NCBI GenBank assembly: GCA_938014335.1
Contig: CALLRP010000012.1
Coordinates: 53,818 to 117,817, forward strand
Reading direction: 5' to 3'
From: an uncultured bacterium
GTDB taxonomy: Bacteria > Hydrogenedentota > Hydrogenedentia > Hydrogenedentales > Hydrogenedentaceae
Length of the DNA stretch: 64,000 bases
In this document: positions 35,406 to 46,299 of the stretch, in pieces
Layout: each line of letters begins with the position of its first letter
Position numbering within the stretch: the first letter of the stretch is position 1
Program-made: the position numbers and the translations under genes
Notes under the pieces: model-generated
The model's input: the letters and a program-made list of their open reading frames with translations, nothing else
The model's database searches: none
What the model was told of the DNA's origin: nothing

Positions 35406-36674
35406 ATGAGTATTGAAATTATTGTGGGAGCTAACTGGGGCGATGAAGGTAAAGGACGTATGGTGGATTATTTTGCCCAGGATGCGGATTTCGTTATCCG
35501 TTATCAAGGGGGAAATAACGCAGGGCATACGGTCATAAATGAATATGGCGAGTTTAAACTGCACCTTATCCCTTCCGGTGTCTTCAGCAAAAAGACAATA
35601 AATATATTAGGTCCGGGAATGGTTCTGGACTTACAAAGTTTAGTGGAAGAAATACAAAGTTTTAAAGACAAAGGAATTGACCCGAATATATATATTTCAG
35701 AACGAGCCGTTATTTGTTTTCCATATCATCGTTATGAAGATATATGGGAAGAAGAGCGATTGGGCAAGAACGCTTATGGTTCCACGCGAAGAGGTATTGC
35801 TCCTGTATACGGCGACCGAACGATTAAAAAAGCTATTTTAATGGGCGACCTCTTTTTCCCTGAATACCTCGAAACGAGGTTAAAACAAATCATAGATTGG
35901 AAATTACAAATTGCCAGAGGTGTCTATGGAAAAGAACTTCCCTTTACCTTTGAAGAAATCTGGGAGTGGACACAGAAATGGAGTAAACCGTTACTACCTT
36001 ATATCAAAAACACAAATGAAATTTTAGAAAAGGCAGTCAAAGAAGGCAAAAAAATACTTTTTGAGGCACAGTTAGGAACTTTAAGAGACCTATACTTCGG
36101 AATTTATCCATATACGACTTCCTCTTGCACACTTTCCGCTTTTGCCCCTATTGGAGGTGGACTATTCGGCTACCCGCCGGATAGGGTCATTGCAGTTGTG
36201 AAAGCCTTTTCAACCTGTGTAGGCGAAGGACCGTTTGTTACACTTATGGAGAAAGAAGAAGCCGACCAATTACGCGAGATAGCCAAAGAATATGGTGCCG
36301 CTACAGGCAGACCAAGAACCATTGGGCACTTTGATGCAGTAGCAACGAGATACGGCGTAAAAGTACAGGGAGCCACAGAAATTGCACTTACGAAGTTGGA
36401 TAGTCTTACAGGGAAGAAAACCTTAAAAATATGCACACACTATAAATTCGAAGATAAAATGTTGGAAGATTTCCCCATCAATCCCATCCTTGAAAAATCG
36501 AAACCTATTTACATCGAAATCCCCGGTTGGGATGAAGATATTTCCCAAGTGCGTCGGTTTGAGGACCTTCCCAAAAACGCTCAAAGTTATGTTTTAGAAA
36601 TAGAAAGACGGGTGTTATGTCCGATTAAATACATTTCCGTAGGTCCGGAACGAGAAGCCCTGATTGTCCGATAA
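35406..36674 (+). CDS. purA: Adenylosuccinate synthase
   Basis: 422 residues from the ATG at 35406, which has GAAGGG 7-8 bases upstream; a GTG at 35391 is possible but lies on that ribosome site. The enzyme joins IMP and aspartate with GTP, the first committed step to AMP. NWGDEGKGR (P-loop), NNAGHTV, GPGMV and GSTRRGIAP are in the expected order, followed by TRPRTIGHFD-like TGRPRTIGHFD and the C-terminal KLDSLTG and PGWDEDI. Cytoplasmic, single-gene unit after a terminator. Confidence 0.97.
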   Translation: MSIEIIVGANWGDEGKGRMVDYFAQDADFVIRYQGGNNAGHTVINEYGEFKLHLIPSGVFSKKTINILGPGMVLDLQSLVEEIQSFKDKGIDPNIYISERAVICFPYHRYEDIWEEERLGKNAYGSTRRGIAPVYGDRTIKKAILMGDLFFPEYLETRLKQIIDWKLQIARGVYGKELPFTFEEIWEWTQKWSKPLLPYIKNTNEILEKAVKEGKKILFEAQLGTLRDLYFGIYPYTTSSCTLSAFAPIGGGLFGYPPDRVIAVVKAFSTCVGEGPFVTLMEKEEADQLREIAKEYGAATGRPRTIGHFDAVATRYGVKVQGATEIALTKLDSLTGKKTLKICTHYKFEDKMLEDFPINPILEKSKPIYIEIPGWDEDISQVRRFEDLPKNAQSYVLEIERRVLCPIKYISVGPEREALIVR

Positions 36675-36854
36675 TCTTTATTCCTTTGAATATTTATACT
36701 AACTCCCGAGAGATTTTTAACAATAAAATTTAAAGTAATTATATTACCACACCTATAATATCTCTTATTACAGCATTGAATAATTTATATGAAACTTCGT
36801 ATATTCAATTACTACTTAAACATGGGATAAAAAACAGATAGAAATTTATGTTAT

Positions 36855-39800
36855 ATGAGTATATCGTTGATAAAATTTAAAGTTATTCACGAAATTGTTC
36901 CACAAATAGAGAAGCAAAATTGGGTACAAATTGCAGGTCCATGGGGAACAGGCAAAAGTGTCATCCCGTACTTTATCGGTTCCGAACTTAATAAGCCTCT
37001 TTTAATTATTGCTTCTGATAACCACACAGCGGAAGATATATACGAAGATTTTATAACGCTTTCTTCTGAGGAGGAATGTGCCTTTTTTCCTCCATGGGAA
37101 ACCTCACCCACCGACATTATTGACCCCGCAGAGGATATTGTTTCAGAAAGGCTTCACCTTCTAAACCGGATTATTTCAGGCAAGCACCTCCCTAAAATTA
37201 TTATTACTTCCATTCGTTCACTTTTGCAGGTAGTGCCCTCTCGCGAAGCGTTAGACAAGCAAAGATTGCAACTAACATTAGAGCAAGAGTATGCCCTTGA
37301 AGCGTTAACCACTCTGTTAATCAATTCAGGTTATCAACGCGAAGCAAGTGTTTCACAACATGGAGAATTTAGCCGTAGAGGGGGAATCTTAGATGTTTTC
37401 CCCTATGCTCGTGAACTCCCTGTGCGTTTCGAATTTTTTGGTGATATTATCGAATCCATTCGCGAATTTGACCCGGAAACACAAAAAAGTATTATCCCGC
37501 TGGATTATGTGGACATTGTCTTAAAAACAGAAAAAGACCTTCTTATAAAAGAAGCATCACAACCGAAGAAGAATAGCCTTTTAGATTATCTCCCTTCAGA
37601 TACTCTAATTGTATGGGATGAACCTTTAAATGTGATTGAGGAAGCCCGAAAAATTGAAGAAGAATTAGAGGACAATCCATACACTTTCTCCTGGATAGAA
37701 ATTGCCGAGAAGAGTAACGGATTGAAAAATCTGGAAATAGCCTCTTTATCCCTGCCAGAACGCACTGTTCCCCGCATTATTATTCCAATGAACTCCATTC
37801 AAATCTGGACTAAAAACTTAAATGAATTCTGGGAACAACTAAAACAATGGGATATGGAACAATACCATGTCCGAATCCTTTGCAATACCCCTTCCGAACA
37901 ATTACGGATGCATGAACTTGTTTCGGAACAGGGCTATCGATTAGACCAAGATTCTTTTGACCTGAAGATTGAATTAGGACGAATCCGTTCTGGTTTCATT
38001 TATCCCGAAGAAAAATGGGTTCTGATAAGTGAAAAAGAACTATTTGGAAGGAAATTCGTTCGTAGGAGAGGTCGTTTCTTCCGAAAAGGAGCTCGTGTTT
38101 ATTCCCTAACAGATTTAAAAGCGGGTGATTATGTCGTCCATGAGACTCATGGCATAGGAAAATTTACAGGGCTCTATCGCTTAGAAAATAAACCCAGCGA
38201 TTATCTGGCTATTGTATATAGAGATGGCGATATGCTATATGTCCCTGTGACTCAATTAGACCAGATACGGAAATATGTGGCGGGAGAAGATATTACTCCC
38301 AATTTAGATAAAATCGGCGGAAAAACATGGAGTAAAACAAAAGAAAAGGTTAGGGAGTCTGTCAAACAATTTGCAGAAGAATTGCTCAAACTTTATGCGA
38401 AACGCCACTATTCGAAAGGTTTTGCTTTTTCGCCTGATACACCGTGGCAAAGACAGATGGAAGAAGCCTTTGATTACGAAGAGACCCCCGACCAATATCG
38501 TGCTATCGAAGAAACAAAGAGGGATATGGAGTCTCCTCAACCGATGGATCGTCTCATTTGTGGGGATGTCGGTTTCGGGAAGACAGAAGTTGCAATACGA
38601 GCCAGTTTTAAGGCAGTGATGGACGGGAAACAGGTTGCAGTGCTTGCCCCTACAACGGTACTTGTTCATCAACACTGGCATACCTTTCAAGAACGCATGG
38701 CAGGTTTCCCCATTCGCATTGAATCATTAAGCCGATTACGAACCAACAAGGAAATTAAGCAGGTTTTAGAGGGATTAATTACAGGGGAAGTAGATATTGT
38801 TATTGGGACACATCGCTTACTCTCAAAAGATGTCCCGTTCAAAGATTTAGGATTACTGATTATTGATGAAGAACAGCGTTTCGGTGTGCGCCACAAGGAA
38901 CAATTGAAAAAACTGCGTGAACATGTAGATACTCTTACGCTAACTGCAACTCCCATACCACGGACATTACAATTCTGCTTATCGGGTATTCGTGATATGA
39001 GTGTGATTAATACCGCACCTAACGACCGTTTGCCCATTCATACTTGTATAGCTAACTATTCCCCTGAAATTATTAAAGAAGCCATCGAACGAGAACTTCG
39101 AAGGGAAGGGCAGGTGTATTACCTGCATAATCGTGTGCAAACCATAGAATACACTGCTATGAAAATCCAACAATTAGTCCCCAGAGCAAGAATAGGTATT
39201 GGGCACGGACAAATGTCTAAAAATGAATTAGAAAGAGTCATGACCGCTTTTATCAATCGCGAGATCGATGTGTTAGTATGCACAACAATTATTGCATCCG
39301 GTATAGATATCCCCAATGTAAACACTATTATTGTTGACCGTGCCGACCGATTTGGATTAAGCGAACTCTATCAAATACGAGGAAGAGTAGGAAGATATAA
39401 ACATCGTGCATTTGCATATTTACTCATTCCTGCAGATAGGGCACTTACAAAAGACGCTCAAGAACGGTTAAAAGCCATACAAGATTTTTCTACATTAGGT
39501 TCGGGATTGCAAGTGGCACTTAAAGATTTAGAAATTCGCGGCGCCGGGGACTTGTTAGGACCCGAACAAAGTGGACATATCAATGCGGTCGGTTTTGATA
39601 CTTATCGAGAATTAATCGAAGAAGCCATTGCAGAGATGAAAGGGCAACCTCTTATCCGCAAAAAATTACCTCCGTTCGAAACAACCCTCCCTGCTCGTAT
39701 ATTAGATGATTACATCACAAATTCTCTTGAAAAAATGCAATGGTATCAAAGGATTTCGTCTGTACAGACTCCGGAAGAATGTGAAGAACTCCTCGAAGAA

Positions 39801-40112
39801 CTCAAAGACCGATACGGTCCAATACCTGTGTCCGTAGAGAATTTGGTAAAAATCATGAAATCTCGCGTACTGGCAGTAGATTTAGGTATAAGAAAATTGG
39901 TCTTAAATAAAAACTTCCTATACGTCCAATTTGATACCTATCATCCTGTGTCCCCTGCACGAAGAAAATATGCGTATGAAATTTTGGGAGAGGATATCAA
40001 AACAGGAATAGAAGAATACCCCTATATAGATTGTCCCATTGAGGATGCTCCTGAGCAATATCTAAATTTATTGATTACCTACTTAGAAAAACTCCACGAA
40101 GAAGGCGTGTAA
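36855..40112 (+). CDS. mfd: Transcription-repair coupling factor
   Basis: 1085 residues, close to the usual 1100-1150. Mfd removes RNA polymerase stalled at lesions and recruits UvrA. Visible in order: the UvrB-like N-terminal module (YQREASVSQHGEFSRRGGILDVFPY), the RNA-polymerase-interacting Tudor domain near 425-490 (LKAGDYVVHETHGIGKFTGL), the translocase with GDVGFGKTE (Lys576) and DEEQ at 671, YQIRGRVGR, and the C-terminal TRCF domain. No clear ribosome site; ATG at 36855 follows an AT-rich leader. Single-gene unit. Confidence 0.97.
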   Translation: MSISLIKFKVIHEIVPQIEKQNWVQIAGPWGTGKSVIPYFIGSELNKPLLIIASDNHTAEDIYEDFITLSSEEECAFFPPWETSPTDIIDPAEDIVSERLHLLNRIISGKHLPKIIITSIRSLLQVVPSREALDKQRLQLTLEQEYALEALTTLLINSGYQREASVSQHGEFSRRGGILDVFPYARELPVRFEFFGDIIESIREFDPETQKSIIPLDYVDIVLKTEKDLLIKEASQPKKNSLLDYLPSDTLIVWDEPLNVIEEARKIEEELEDNPYTFSWIEIAEKSNGLKNLEIASLSLPERTVPRIIIPMNSIQIWTKNLNEFWEQLKQWDMEQYHVRILCNTPSEQLRMHELVSEQGYRLDQDSFDLKIELGRIRSGFIYPEEKWVLISEKELFGRKFVRRRGRFFRKGARVYSLTDLKAGDYVVHETHGIGKFTGLYRLENKPSDYLAIVYRDGDMLYVPVTQLDQIRKYVAGEDITPNLDKIGGKTWSKTKEKVRESVKQFAEELLKLYAKRHYSKGFAFSPDTPWQRQMEEAFDYEETPDQYRAIEETKRDMESPQPMDRLICGDVGFGKTEVAIRASFKAVMDGKQVAVLAPTTVLVHQHWHTFQERMAGFPIRIESLSRLRTNKEIKQVLEGLITGEVDIVIGTHRLLSKDVPFKDLGLLIIDEEQRFGVRHKEQLKKLREHVDTLTLTATPIPRTLQFCLSGIRDMSVINTAPNDRLPIHTCIANYSPEIIKEAIERELRREGQVYYLHNRVQTIEYTAMKIQQLVPRARIGIGHGQMSKNELERVMTAFINREIDVLVCTTIIASGIDIPNVNTIIVDRADRFGLSELYQIRGRVGRYKHRAFAYLLIPADRALTKDAQERLKAIQDFSTLGSGLQVALKDLEIRGAGDLLGPEQSGHINAVGFDTYRELIEEAIAEMKGQPLIRKKLPPFETTLPARILDDYITNSLEKMQWYQRISSVQTPEECEELLEELKDRYGPIPVSVENLVKIMKSRVLAVDLGIRKLVLNKNFLYVQFDTYHPVSPARRKYAYEILGEDIKTGIEEYPYIDCPIEDAPEQYLNLLITYLEKLHEEGV

Positions 40113-40158
40113 TACATCGAAGATAAAACAAAAGAGGAAAATACAACAAATAAAATGA

Positions 40159-40195
40159 AAACCGCAGGGAATGTGTAATCTTGTTCCTGCGGTTT
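40159..40195 (-). terminator. Hairpin between convergent mfd and glnA
   Basis: Arms AAACCGCAGG(G)AA (40159-40171) and TTCCTGCGGTTT (40184-40195) pair over 12 bp with one bulged base. On the minus strand it is followed by TTTTCATTTTA, so it suits glnA better; it may also stop mfd transcripts. Confidence 0.6.
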
Positions 40196-40249
40196 ATCCA
40201 ACTATTTAGTTGATAAGGAGCATATCCCAGAGGATATTAGACATGCATC

Positions 40250-41674
40250 TTAAATATCAAAATATAGCATGAACTCATAGGGATGAGGTCTTAAATTCAC
40301 TGCTTCTACCTCACGAACGCGTTTGTATTCAATCCATGTGTTTAATACATCTTCTGTAAATACATCACCTTTGGTAAGGAATTCATGATCCTTTGATAAT
40401 GCAGTCAGGGCTTCTGCAAGACTACCCGGTACTTGCGGGATAAGTGCTTTTTCTTCAGGAGGAAGATCATACAAATCTTTGTCCATGGGTTCACCGGGGT
40501 CAATCTTATTTTGAATACCATCTAAACCTGCCATCAATAATGCAGCAAATGCCATATATGGATTGCAGGATGGATCTGGCACACGGAATTCAATTCGTTT
40601 TGTCTTTGGACTGGGTGAATACATGGGGATACGACAGCAAGCACTGCGATTGCGTGCAGAGTAAGCAATATTTACCGGTGCCTCATATCCCGGTACTAAC
40701 CGCTTGTAACTATTCGTTGTCGGATTTGTGATAGCAACCAATGCAGGAGCATGTTTTAACAAACCACCGATAAACCAGAGTGCTTCCTGACTTAATCCTG
40801 CATATTTATTCCCTGCGAACAGAGGTTTACCCCCTTTCCATAAAGAAATATGGCAATGCATACCGGAACCGTTGTCCGCAAATAAAGGCTTGGGCATAAA
40901 GGTTACCGTCTTTCCATTCTTTTTTGCTACATTTTTGATAATGTATTTATAAAGAGTTAATTGGTCTGCCATTTGTGTCAGTGGAGCGTATCTCATATCA
41001 ATTTCTGCCTGGCCCCCAGTAGCCACTTCGTGATGATGACACTCTACTTGTATCCCACAATCTAACATCAGTTTGACCATTTCACTTCGGATGTTATGTG
41101 TAGCATCAGAGGGAGGTATTGGAAAATACCCTTCTTTATATCGCAGTTTATAACCTAAATTCGGTTTTTCATCTCTACCACTATTCCATATCCCTTCATC
41201 ACTATCAATAAAATAATAACAACTATACGGTGTTTGGTCATAACGAATGTCATCAAAAATAAAAAATTCTGCTTCTGGACCTAAATAGCATGTATCGGCA
41301 AGCCCTGTAGAGAGCAGATAATTCTCAGCTTTTTGGGCAATATTCCGGGGGTCTCGCGTATATCGCTCTTTGGTGATAGGGTCTAAAATATTGCAATACA
41401 ACACCAATGTAGGAATAGTAGAAAAAGGGTCTACAAATGCGGTTCGCGGGTCGGGTAATACGAGCATATCGCTCTCATGGATACTTTGCCATCCCCGAAT
41501 ACTGGAACCATCAAACCCAATCCCTGACTCGAACACATCTTCATCAATTTCCGATACAGGAAAGGTAAAGTGTTGTTGTAATCCTGGAAAATCCATGAAA
41601 CGCAGGTCCACAAAGACAATATTTTTTTCTTTAATCATCTTTAATACATCTTTTGGGGTTAAATCTTTATACAT
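40250..41674 (-). CDS. glnA: Glutamine synthetase, type I (GSI-beta)
   Basis: 474 residues. It makes glutamine from glutamate, ammonia and ATP as a dodecamer. [10 protein letters not shown] near the start, [21 protein letters not shown], and [17 protein letters not shown] are the family signatures. The adenylylation site is present as Tyr402 in DLYDLPPEE, so activity is probably switched by GlnE. Follows glnB by 35 bases on the same strand, forming a glnB-glnA nitrogen operon. Confidence 0.97.
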   Translation of the reverse strand: MYKDLTPKDVLKMIKEKNIVFVDLRFMDFPGLQQHFTFPVSEIDEDVFESGIGFDGSSIRGWQSIHESDMLVLPDPRTAFVDPFSTIPTLVLYCNILDPITKERYTRDPRNIAQKAENYLLSTGLADTCYLGPEAEFFIFDDIRYDQTPYSCYYFIDSDEGIWNSGRDEKPNLGYKLRYKEGYFPIPPSDATHNIRSEMVKLMLDCGIQVECHHHEVATGGQAEIDMRYAPLTQMADQLTLYKYIIKNVAKKNGKTVTFMPKPLFADNGSGMHCHISLWKGGKPLFAGNKYAGLSQEALWFIGGLLKHAPALVAITNPTTNSYKRLVPGYEAPVNIAYSARNRSACCRIPMYSPSPKTKRIEFRVPDPSCNPYMAFAALLMAGLDGIQNKIDPGEPMDKDLYDLPPEEKALIPQVPGSLAEALTALSKDHEFLTKGDVFTEDVLNTWIEYKRVREVEAVNLRPHPYEFMLYFDI

Positions 41675-41709
41675 TAGGTTTCTCCTTAAAAAATTATTTG
41701 TTAGTTTGT

Positions 41710-42051
<342 letters not shown>

Positions 42052-42253
42052 CTAAATTTGCCTTCTATTAAATTTATGATGTTTTTGTAATGAGCGATAT
42101 TATATCAAATAAAAACATGCTGTATATCATTACTTAAACAAGCAATATAAATGCCAACCTATACTTGATATTCTTTTTATTCCGAAAATACCCACAAATA
42201 TGCGTTTTTATCAAGTTTATTTATCATTAAACATTTGTTTGTCTGCATCTAAT

Positions 42254-42298
42254 ATACATAAATGTAATTTTCTAAATTATCAAAATACATAAATGTAT
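42254..42298. promoter_or_regulatory. Two palindromic operator-like sites upstream of glnB
   Basis: ATACATAAATGTA occurs at 42254-42266 and again at 42285-42297 (extended by one T). Each is an inverted repeat TACAT-AA-ATGTA. Starts are 31 bases apart, about three helical turns, so two dimers would sit on the same DNA face. The site lies in the 462-base gap between divergent glnB and the zinc-ribbon gene. It does not look like an NtrC box. The regulator is unknown. Confidence 0.5.
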
Positions 42299-42363
42299 GA
42301 TTTTAATATCAATCAAAATTGGAAAACACCTCAAATAATATGTTTGACTTATAATTAACAAAA

Positions 42364-42393
42364 TTGATAAATTATAAAATAAAGTTTTATAAT
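42364..42393 (+). promoter_or_regulatory. Likely promoter of the FmdB-type gene
   Basis: TTGATA (42364-42369) and a perfect TATAAT (42388-42393) with an 18-base spacer, giving a start near 42400 and a leader of about 114 bases. No other feature is seen in the remainder of this gap. Confidence 0.5.
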
Positions 42394-42513
42394 ATAACCT
42401 TGGTTTTATAAATATCCATTACTCATTGCGAATCCTATTTGTATTACCTGCCTATTGATTTCTCGTTTTGGATAATGTAGGAGGTTTTTTAATAAGCAAA
42501 GGAGGAGATATAT

Positions 42514-42822
42514 ATGCCGACTTATACTTATGAATGTATTAAATGTGGACATCAATTTGATTATTTCCATTCTATCACAGCAAAACCGAAAGTGCTTTGC
42601 GAGAAGTGTAAAGGAAAATGTGAACGTCTAATTGGAAACGGCTCAGGAATAATATTCAAAGGAAGCGGTTTCTATGAAACGGATTACAAGAGAAAAGGGA
42701 ATAATGGTAATGGTTCCCATAGCAAAAGTATAAATGCTACGGATGGTAATGGGAAAACATCATCTACAGAGTCAAAAACAAGTAGTAAGCCAACAACAAC
42801 CTCTACATCAAAGACTTCATAA
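42514..42822 (+). CDS. FmdB-family zinc-ribbon protein
   Basis: 102 residues. MPTYTYECIKCGHQFDYF and then CEKCKGKCERLIG give the two-CxxC zinc ribbon of the FmdB/CxxC_CXXC_SSSS family, followed by GSGFYETDYKRK. The C-terminal third is low-complexity Gly/Asn/Ser/Thr. A regulatory role was proposed for the family but is weakly supported. AGGAGG precedes the ATG, and a 15-bp hairpin terminator follows. Confidence 0.9.
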   Translation: MPTYTYECIKCGHQFDYFHSITAKPKVLCEKCKGKCERLIGNGSGIIFKGSGFYETDYKRKGNNGNGSHSKSINATDGNGKTSSTESKTSSKPTTTSTSKTS

Positions 42823-42842
42823 TAAAATTTTTTGTAAATATC

Positions 42843-42879
42843 TTTTGGTGCATTCTTTTTAAGAATGCACCAAAAATTG
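42843..42879. terminator. 15-bp hairpin terminator
   Basis: Arms 42843-42857 and 42861-42875 are perfectly complementary with a TTT loop. The T-run is short, but the stem is strong and A/T-flanked on both sides. It separates the zinc-ribbon gene from the arg operon. Confidence 0.75.
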
Positions 42880-42931
42880 TTTATAATTACATTTTCAACG
42901 AATCGAATTATTTTTTAAAGGGAAAGATGAA

Positions 42932-44125
42932 ATGACGAATGAAGAAGTAAAAAATTTGGCAGACCAACATCTTATTAATACTTATGGTTCTCGGAGTCTC
43001 ACTTTGGTACGAGGAAAAGGAACTCATGTATGGGATGCCGATGGGAAAGAGTATGTGGATTTATTTTCAGGGATTGCCGTTTGTAATTTAGGGCATTGTC
43101 ATCCTGCAGTTACACAAACCCTAATCGAACAATCTCAAAAATTATTGCATGTATCTAATTTATATAACATCGAACCTCAAGTGTTGTTAGCAAAAAAACT
43201 AAGCGAACATTGTTTTGCGAAAAGATGGTTTTTTTGTAATGGAGGAGCGGAAGCCAACGAGGCAGGTATAAAAATTGCCCGTCGTTACTGGACTATTAAA
43301 GGTATGTATAGACCCCATATTATCACTGCGGAACAATCTTTTCACGGTCGGACTTTAGCCACCATTACTGCAACAGGACAGCCAAAATATCACAAAGGTT
43401 TTGAACCGATGATGCCCGGCTTTAGTTATGTTCCTTATAACGACCCCTCTGCACTGGAAAAGGCTATCACTGAAGAAACAGGGGCGGTATTATTAGAACC
43501 CATTCAAGGGGAAGGAGGCATTCGGATGCCTTCTGCCAATTACTTAAAAGAGGTCCGTGAGATTTGTAATAAGAACAATGTTCTACTCATTTTTGATGAA
43601 GTCCAGACGGGATTGGGTAGAACAGGATATTTGTTTGCCCATCAAGGATACGGAGTAGAACCCGATATCATAACATTAGCCAAGGGCCTGGCAAATGGTG
43701 TGCCCATCGGGGCAATGGGTTGCACCGAAGAAGTAGCTCAGGGATTCAGTCCCGGTTCGCATGCATGCACTTTTGGAGGTAATCCTCTAAGCACCGCAAC
43801 AGCCCTAACGGTTATGAATGAATTAACTAAACCCAGATTTCTGGACAGAGTTCAAGAATTGGGCAATTACTTTATTTGCGGACTTCAAGAAATTGCCAAA
43901 TTACACAATAAGATTAAAGAGGTTCGTGGGCGAGGAATGATGATTGGGGTGGAATTTGATGAGCCTGTATCGCCTCTCTTAAGTCAATTATTATCACAAG
44001 GGATAATATGTGGTTCTGCAGGACCTAATGTTTTAAGGTTTTTACCTCCCTTAATAATTGAAAAAGAAGAACTAACATATGCATTACAATCATTACAACA
44101 AGCATTAGGAGCATTGGGATGGTAA
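42932..44125 (+). CDS. argD: Acetylornithine aminotransferase
   Basis: 397 residues, class III PLP aminotransferase acting in arginine synthesis. GNGGAEANEAGIKIAR-like FCNGGAEANEAGIKIARR, SFHGRTLAT, LIFDEVQTGLGRTG and TLAKGLANGVPIGA (the PLP Lys is in LAKGLA) are all present. AAAGGGAAAG lies before the ATG. It overlaps argF by 7 bases, so translation is coupled. Short-chain relatives such as 4-aminobutyrate transaminase are less likely given the argF and argG neighbours. Confidence 0.95.
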   Translation: MTNEEVKNLADQHLINTYGSRSLTLVRGKGTHVWDADGKEYVDLFSGIAVCNLGHCHPAVTQTLIEQSQKLLHVSNLYNIEPQVLLAKKLSEHCFAKRWFFCNGGAEANEAGIKIARRYWTIKGMYRPHIITAEQSFHGRTLATITATGQPKYHKGFEPMMPGFSYVPYNDPSALEKAITEETGAVLLEPIQGEGGIRMPSANYLKEVREICNKNNVLLIFDEVQTGLGRTGYLFAHQGYGVEPDIITLAKGLANGVPIGAMGCTEEVAQGFSPGSHACTFGGNPLSTATALTVMNELTKPRFLDRVQELGNYFICGLQEIAKLHNKIKEVRGRGMMIGVEFDEPVSPLLSQLLSQGIICGSAGPNVLRFLPPLIIEKEELTYALQSLQQALGALGW

Positions 44126-45039
44126 AAGATTTTCTTTCATTTTTTGATTTCTCCACCGAAGAAATCCATCGGATTTTGAATCTTGCTCATGAGTTGAAAA
44201 TTCTACAGAAAAAAGGACTTCCCCACCGGTGGTTACGGGGAAAAACTCAAGCAATGATTTTTGAAAAACCCAGTCTACGAACAAAACTTACATTCCAGAT
44301 CGGCATGTTCCATTTAGGTGGTGAAACCATTGTAATGGATATGCGGTTAGGGGAGAGGGAATCCGTTCCCGATGTAGCAAAAAATTTAGAACGTTGGGTT
44401 GATTTAATAGTAGCAAGAACATTCAGCCATGATGATTTAGTTTGCCTTGCCCAAAATGCCAAAATCCCTGTCATCAATGCTTTGAGTGATTTATTGCATC
44501 CTTGTCAAATTATGGCAGATATTATGACTTTACAAGAACACTTCAAAGAAAACATTAAGGATTTGGTTGTTGTTTTTGTCGGTGATGGAAATAATGTTTT
44601 TCATTCATGGGCAGAGGCATTAATTCATTTTCCAATACAACTTCGTCTGGTATGCCCAGAGGGTTATTCCGGGGATAAAAAATTGTTAAATAAAATAACA
44701 AAAAAAACAGGAGATAGACTCACTATCACACATGATATTAAAAAAGGAGTTAAAGGGGCGGATGTAATTTATACAGATGTATGGGCAAGTATGGGACAAG
44801 AAAATGAACAGGAACAACGGGCAAAGATTTTCGCACCCTATCAGGTGAACGAAAAACTGATGTCCCTTGCGAAAACAGGAGCAAAATTTATGCATTGTCT
44901 CCCTGCTCATAGGGGGATGGAAGTAACCTCAGAGGTTATTGATAGTCCCCAATCTCTGGTCTATGATCAAGCGGAAAATCGGCTACACGTCCAGAAAGCA
45001 ATTATGGTAACACTATTAGGATACAATCCCCATTCATAA
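44119..45039 (+). CDS. argF: Ornithine carbamoyltransferase
   Basis: 306 residues. It makes citrulline from ornithine and carbamoyl phosphate. FEKPSLRTKLTFQIG is the carbamoyl-phosphate loop (family SxRT), DLLHPCQ the HPxQ motif, and HCLPAHRG the ornithine-site Cys loop. VYDQAENRLHVQKAIM closes the protein. It begins inside the end of argD and is followed 15 bases later by argG, with the AAGGAG just after its stop. Confidence 0.96.
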   Translation: MVKDFLSFFDFSTEEIHRILNLAHELKILQKKGLPHRWLRGKTQAMIFEKPSLRTKLTFQIGMFHLGGETIVMDMRLGERESVPDVAKNLERWVDLIVARTFSHDDLVCLAQNAKIPVINALSDLLHPCQIMADIMTLQEHFKENIKDLVVVFVGDGNNVFHSWAEALIHFPIQLRLVCPEGYSGDKKLLNKITKKTGDRLTITHDIKKGVKGADVIYTDVWASMGQENEQEQRAKIFAPYQVNEKLMSLAKTGAKFMHCLPAHRGMEVTSEVIDSPQSLVYDQAENRLHVQKAIMVTLLGYNPHS

Positions 45040-45054
45040 TAAGGAGTGTTAAAA

Positions 45055-46278
45055 ATGGAAAAACAACCTAAACGAATTGTTCTTGCCTATTCCGGAGGTC
45101 TGGATACTTCCGTAATTTTAAGATGGCTCATTGAAACATTCAACGCAGAAGTCATAGCTTATATAGCTGATATTGGACAGGGTGAAGAGTTGGAATTAGC
45201 GCGGAAAAAAGCCTTAGCAACCGGAGCCGTCGATGCAGTTGTAAAGGACTTAAAACACGAGTTCGTCCGTGATTTCGTTTTCAAAGCAATGCGTGCTAAT
45301 GCCATTTACGAAGGGTGTTATTTATTAGGTACAAGTATTGCCCGACCGATAATTGCTAAAGGTCAAATCGAAGTTTATCGTGAGAAAAAAGCAGATGCAG
45401 TCGCGCATGGTGCCACAGGTAAAGGAAATGACCAGGTACGATTTGAAATGACCTACATGGCATTCGAACCCAATGTCCAAATTATTGCCCCATGGCGAGA
45501 CCCACGCTGGACATTAAACAGCAGAGAAAAAATGATTGCTTATGCAGAAAAACAGGGTATTCCCGTGCCTGTATCCAAAAGTAAACCGTACTCTTCAGAC
45601 CGCAATTTGCTACATATCTCTTTTGAAGGAGGTATATTAGAAGATCCATGGATGGAACCTCCCGAAGATATGTTTGTGTTAACCACAGACCCAACCAAAG
45701 CACCCGATACCCCTGAATATGTAGAAATTGATTTTGTGCAAGGCTATCCTATGGCGGTAAACGGCAAAGAAATGGAACCCGAGGAGTTGTTGGCTTGCTT
45801 GAATGAACTCGGCGGAAAACATGGTATCGGACGAGTAGATATGGTCGAAAATCGCTTTGTAGGAATGAAGTCAAGGGGAGTATACGAAACCCCCGGTGGA
45901 ACGATTCTGTATTCTGCACATCGAGCGATTGAATCCATAACCATGGACCGTGAAGTAATGCTCCTTCGCGACCAATTATCCCCTAAAATAGCCCAACTCA
46001 TCTATAATGGTTTCTGGTTCTCTCCTGAAATGGAAGCCCTAAACAAGTTTGTAGATGAAAGTCAGAAAAATGTAACAGGTACCGCACGGTTAAAACTCTA
46101 TAAAGGCTCTTGTATTGTAGTTGGAAGAAAAGCGGAGAAAACTTTATACGACCCACAAATTAGCACCTTTGAAGAAGACGCCGGCGCATATAATCAAGCC
46201 GATGCAACCGGATTTATTCGATTAAATGCTTTACGTTTACGCGTTCGGAATAGAGCTGGCTTTTTTGAAGAAAAATAA
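45055..46278 (+). CDS. argG: Argininosuccinate synthase
   Basis: 407 residues from the ATG at 45055 with AAGGAG 8 bases upstream; a GTG at 45046 is on the ribosome site. [15 protein letters not shown] is the ATP-pyrophosphatase P-loop, [15 protein letters not shown] the substrate site, and [20 protein letters not shown] the citrulline-site block. It joins citrulline and aspartate. argH is not in the window, so the final step is encoded elsewhere. Confidence 0.97.
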   Translation: MEKQPKRIVLAYSGGLDTSVILRWLIETFNAEVIAYIADIGQGEELELARKKALATGAVDAVVKDLKHEFVRDFVFKAMRANAIYEGCYLLGTSIARPIIAKGQIEVYREKKADAVAHGATGKGNDQVRFEMTYMAFEPNVQIIAPWRDPRWTLNSREKMIAYAEKQGIPVPVSKSKPYSSDRNLLHISFEGGILEDPWMEPPEDMFVLTTDPTKAPDTPEYVEIDFVQGYPMAVNGKEMEPEELLACLNELGGKHGIGRVDMVENRFVGMKSRGVYETPGGTILYSAHRAIESITMDREVMLLRDQLSPKIAQLIYNGFWFSPEMEALNKFVDESQKNVTGTARLKLYKGSCIVVGRKAEKTLYDPQISTFEEDAGAYNQADATGFIRLNALRLRVRNRAGFFEEK

Positions 46279-46299
46279 CCTGATAAGGGGAAATGTATC

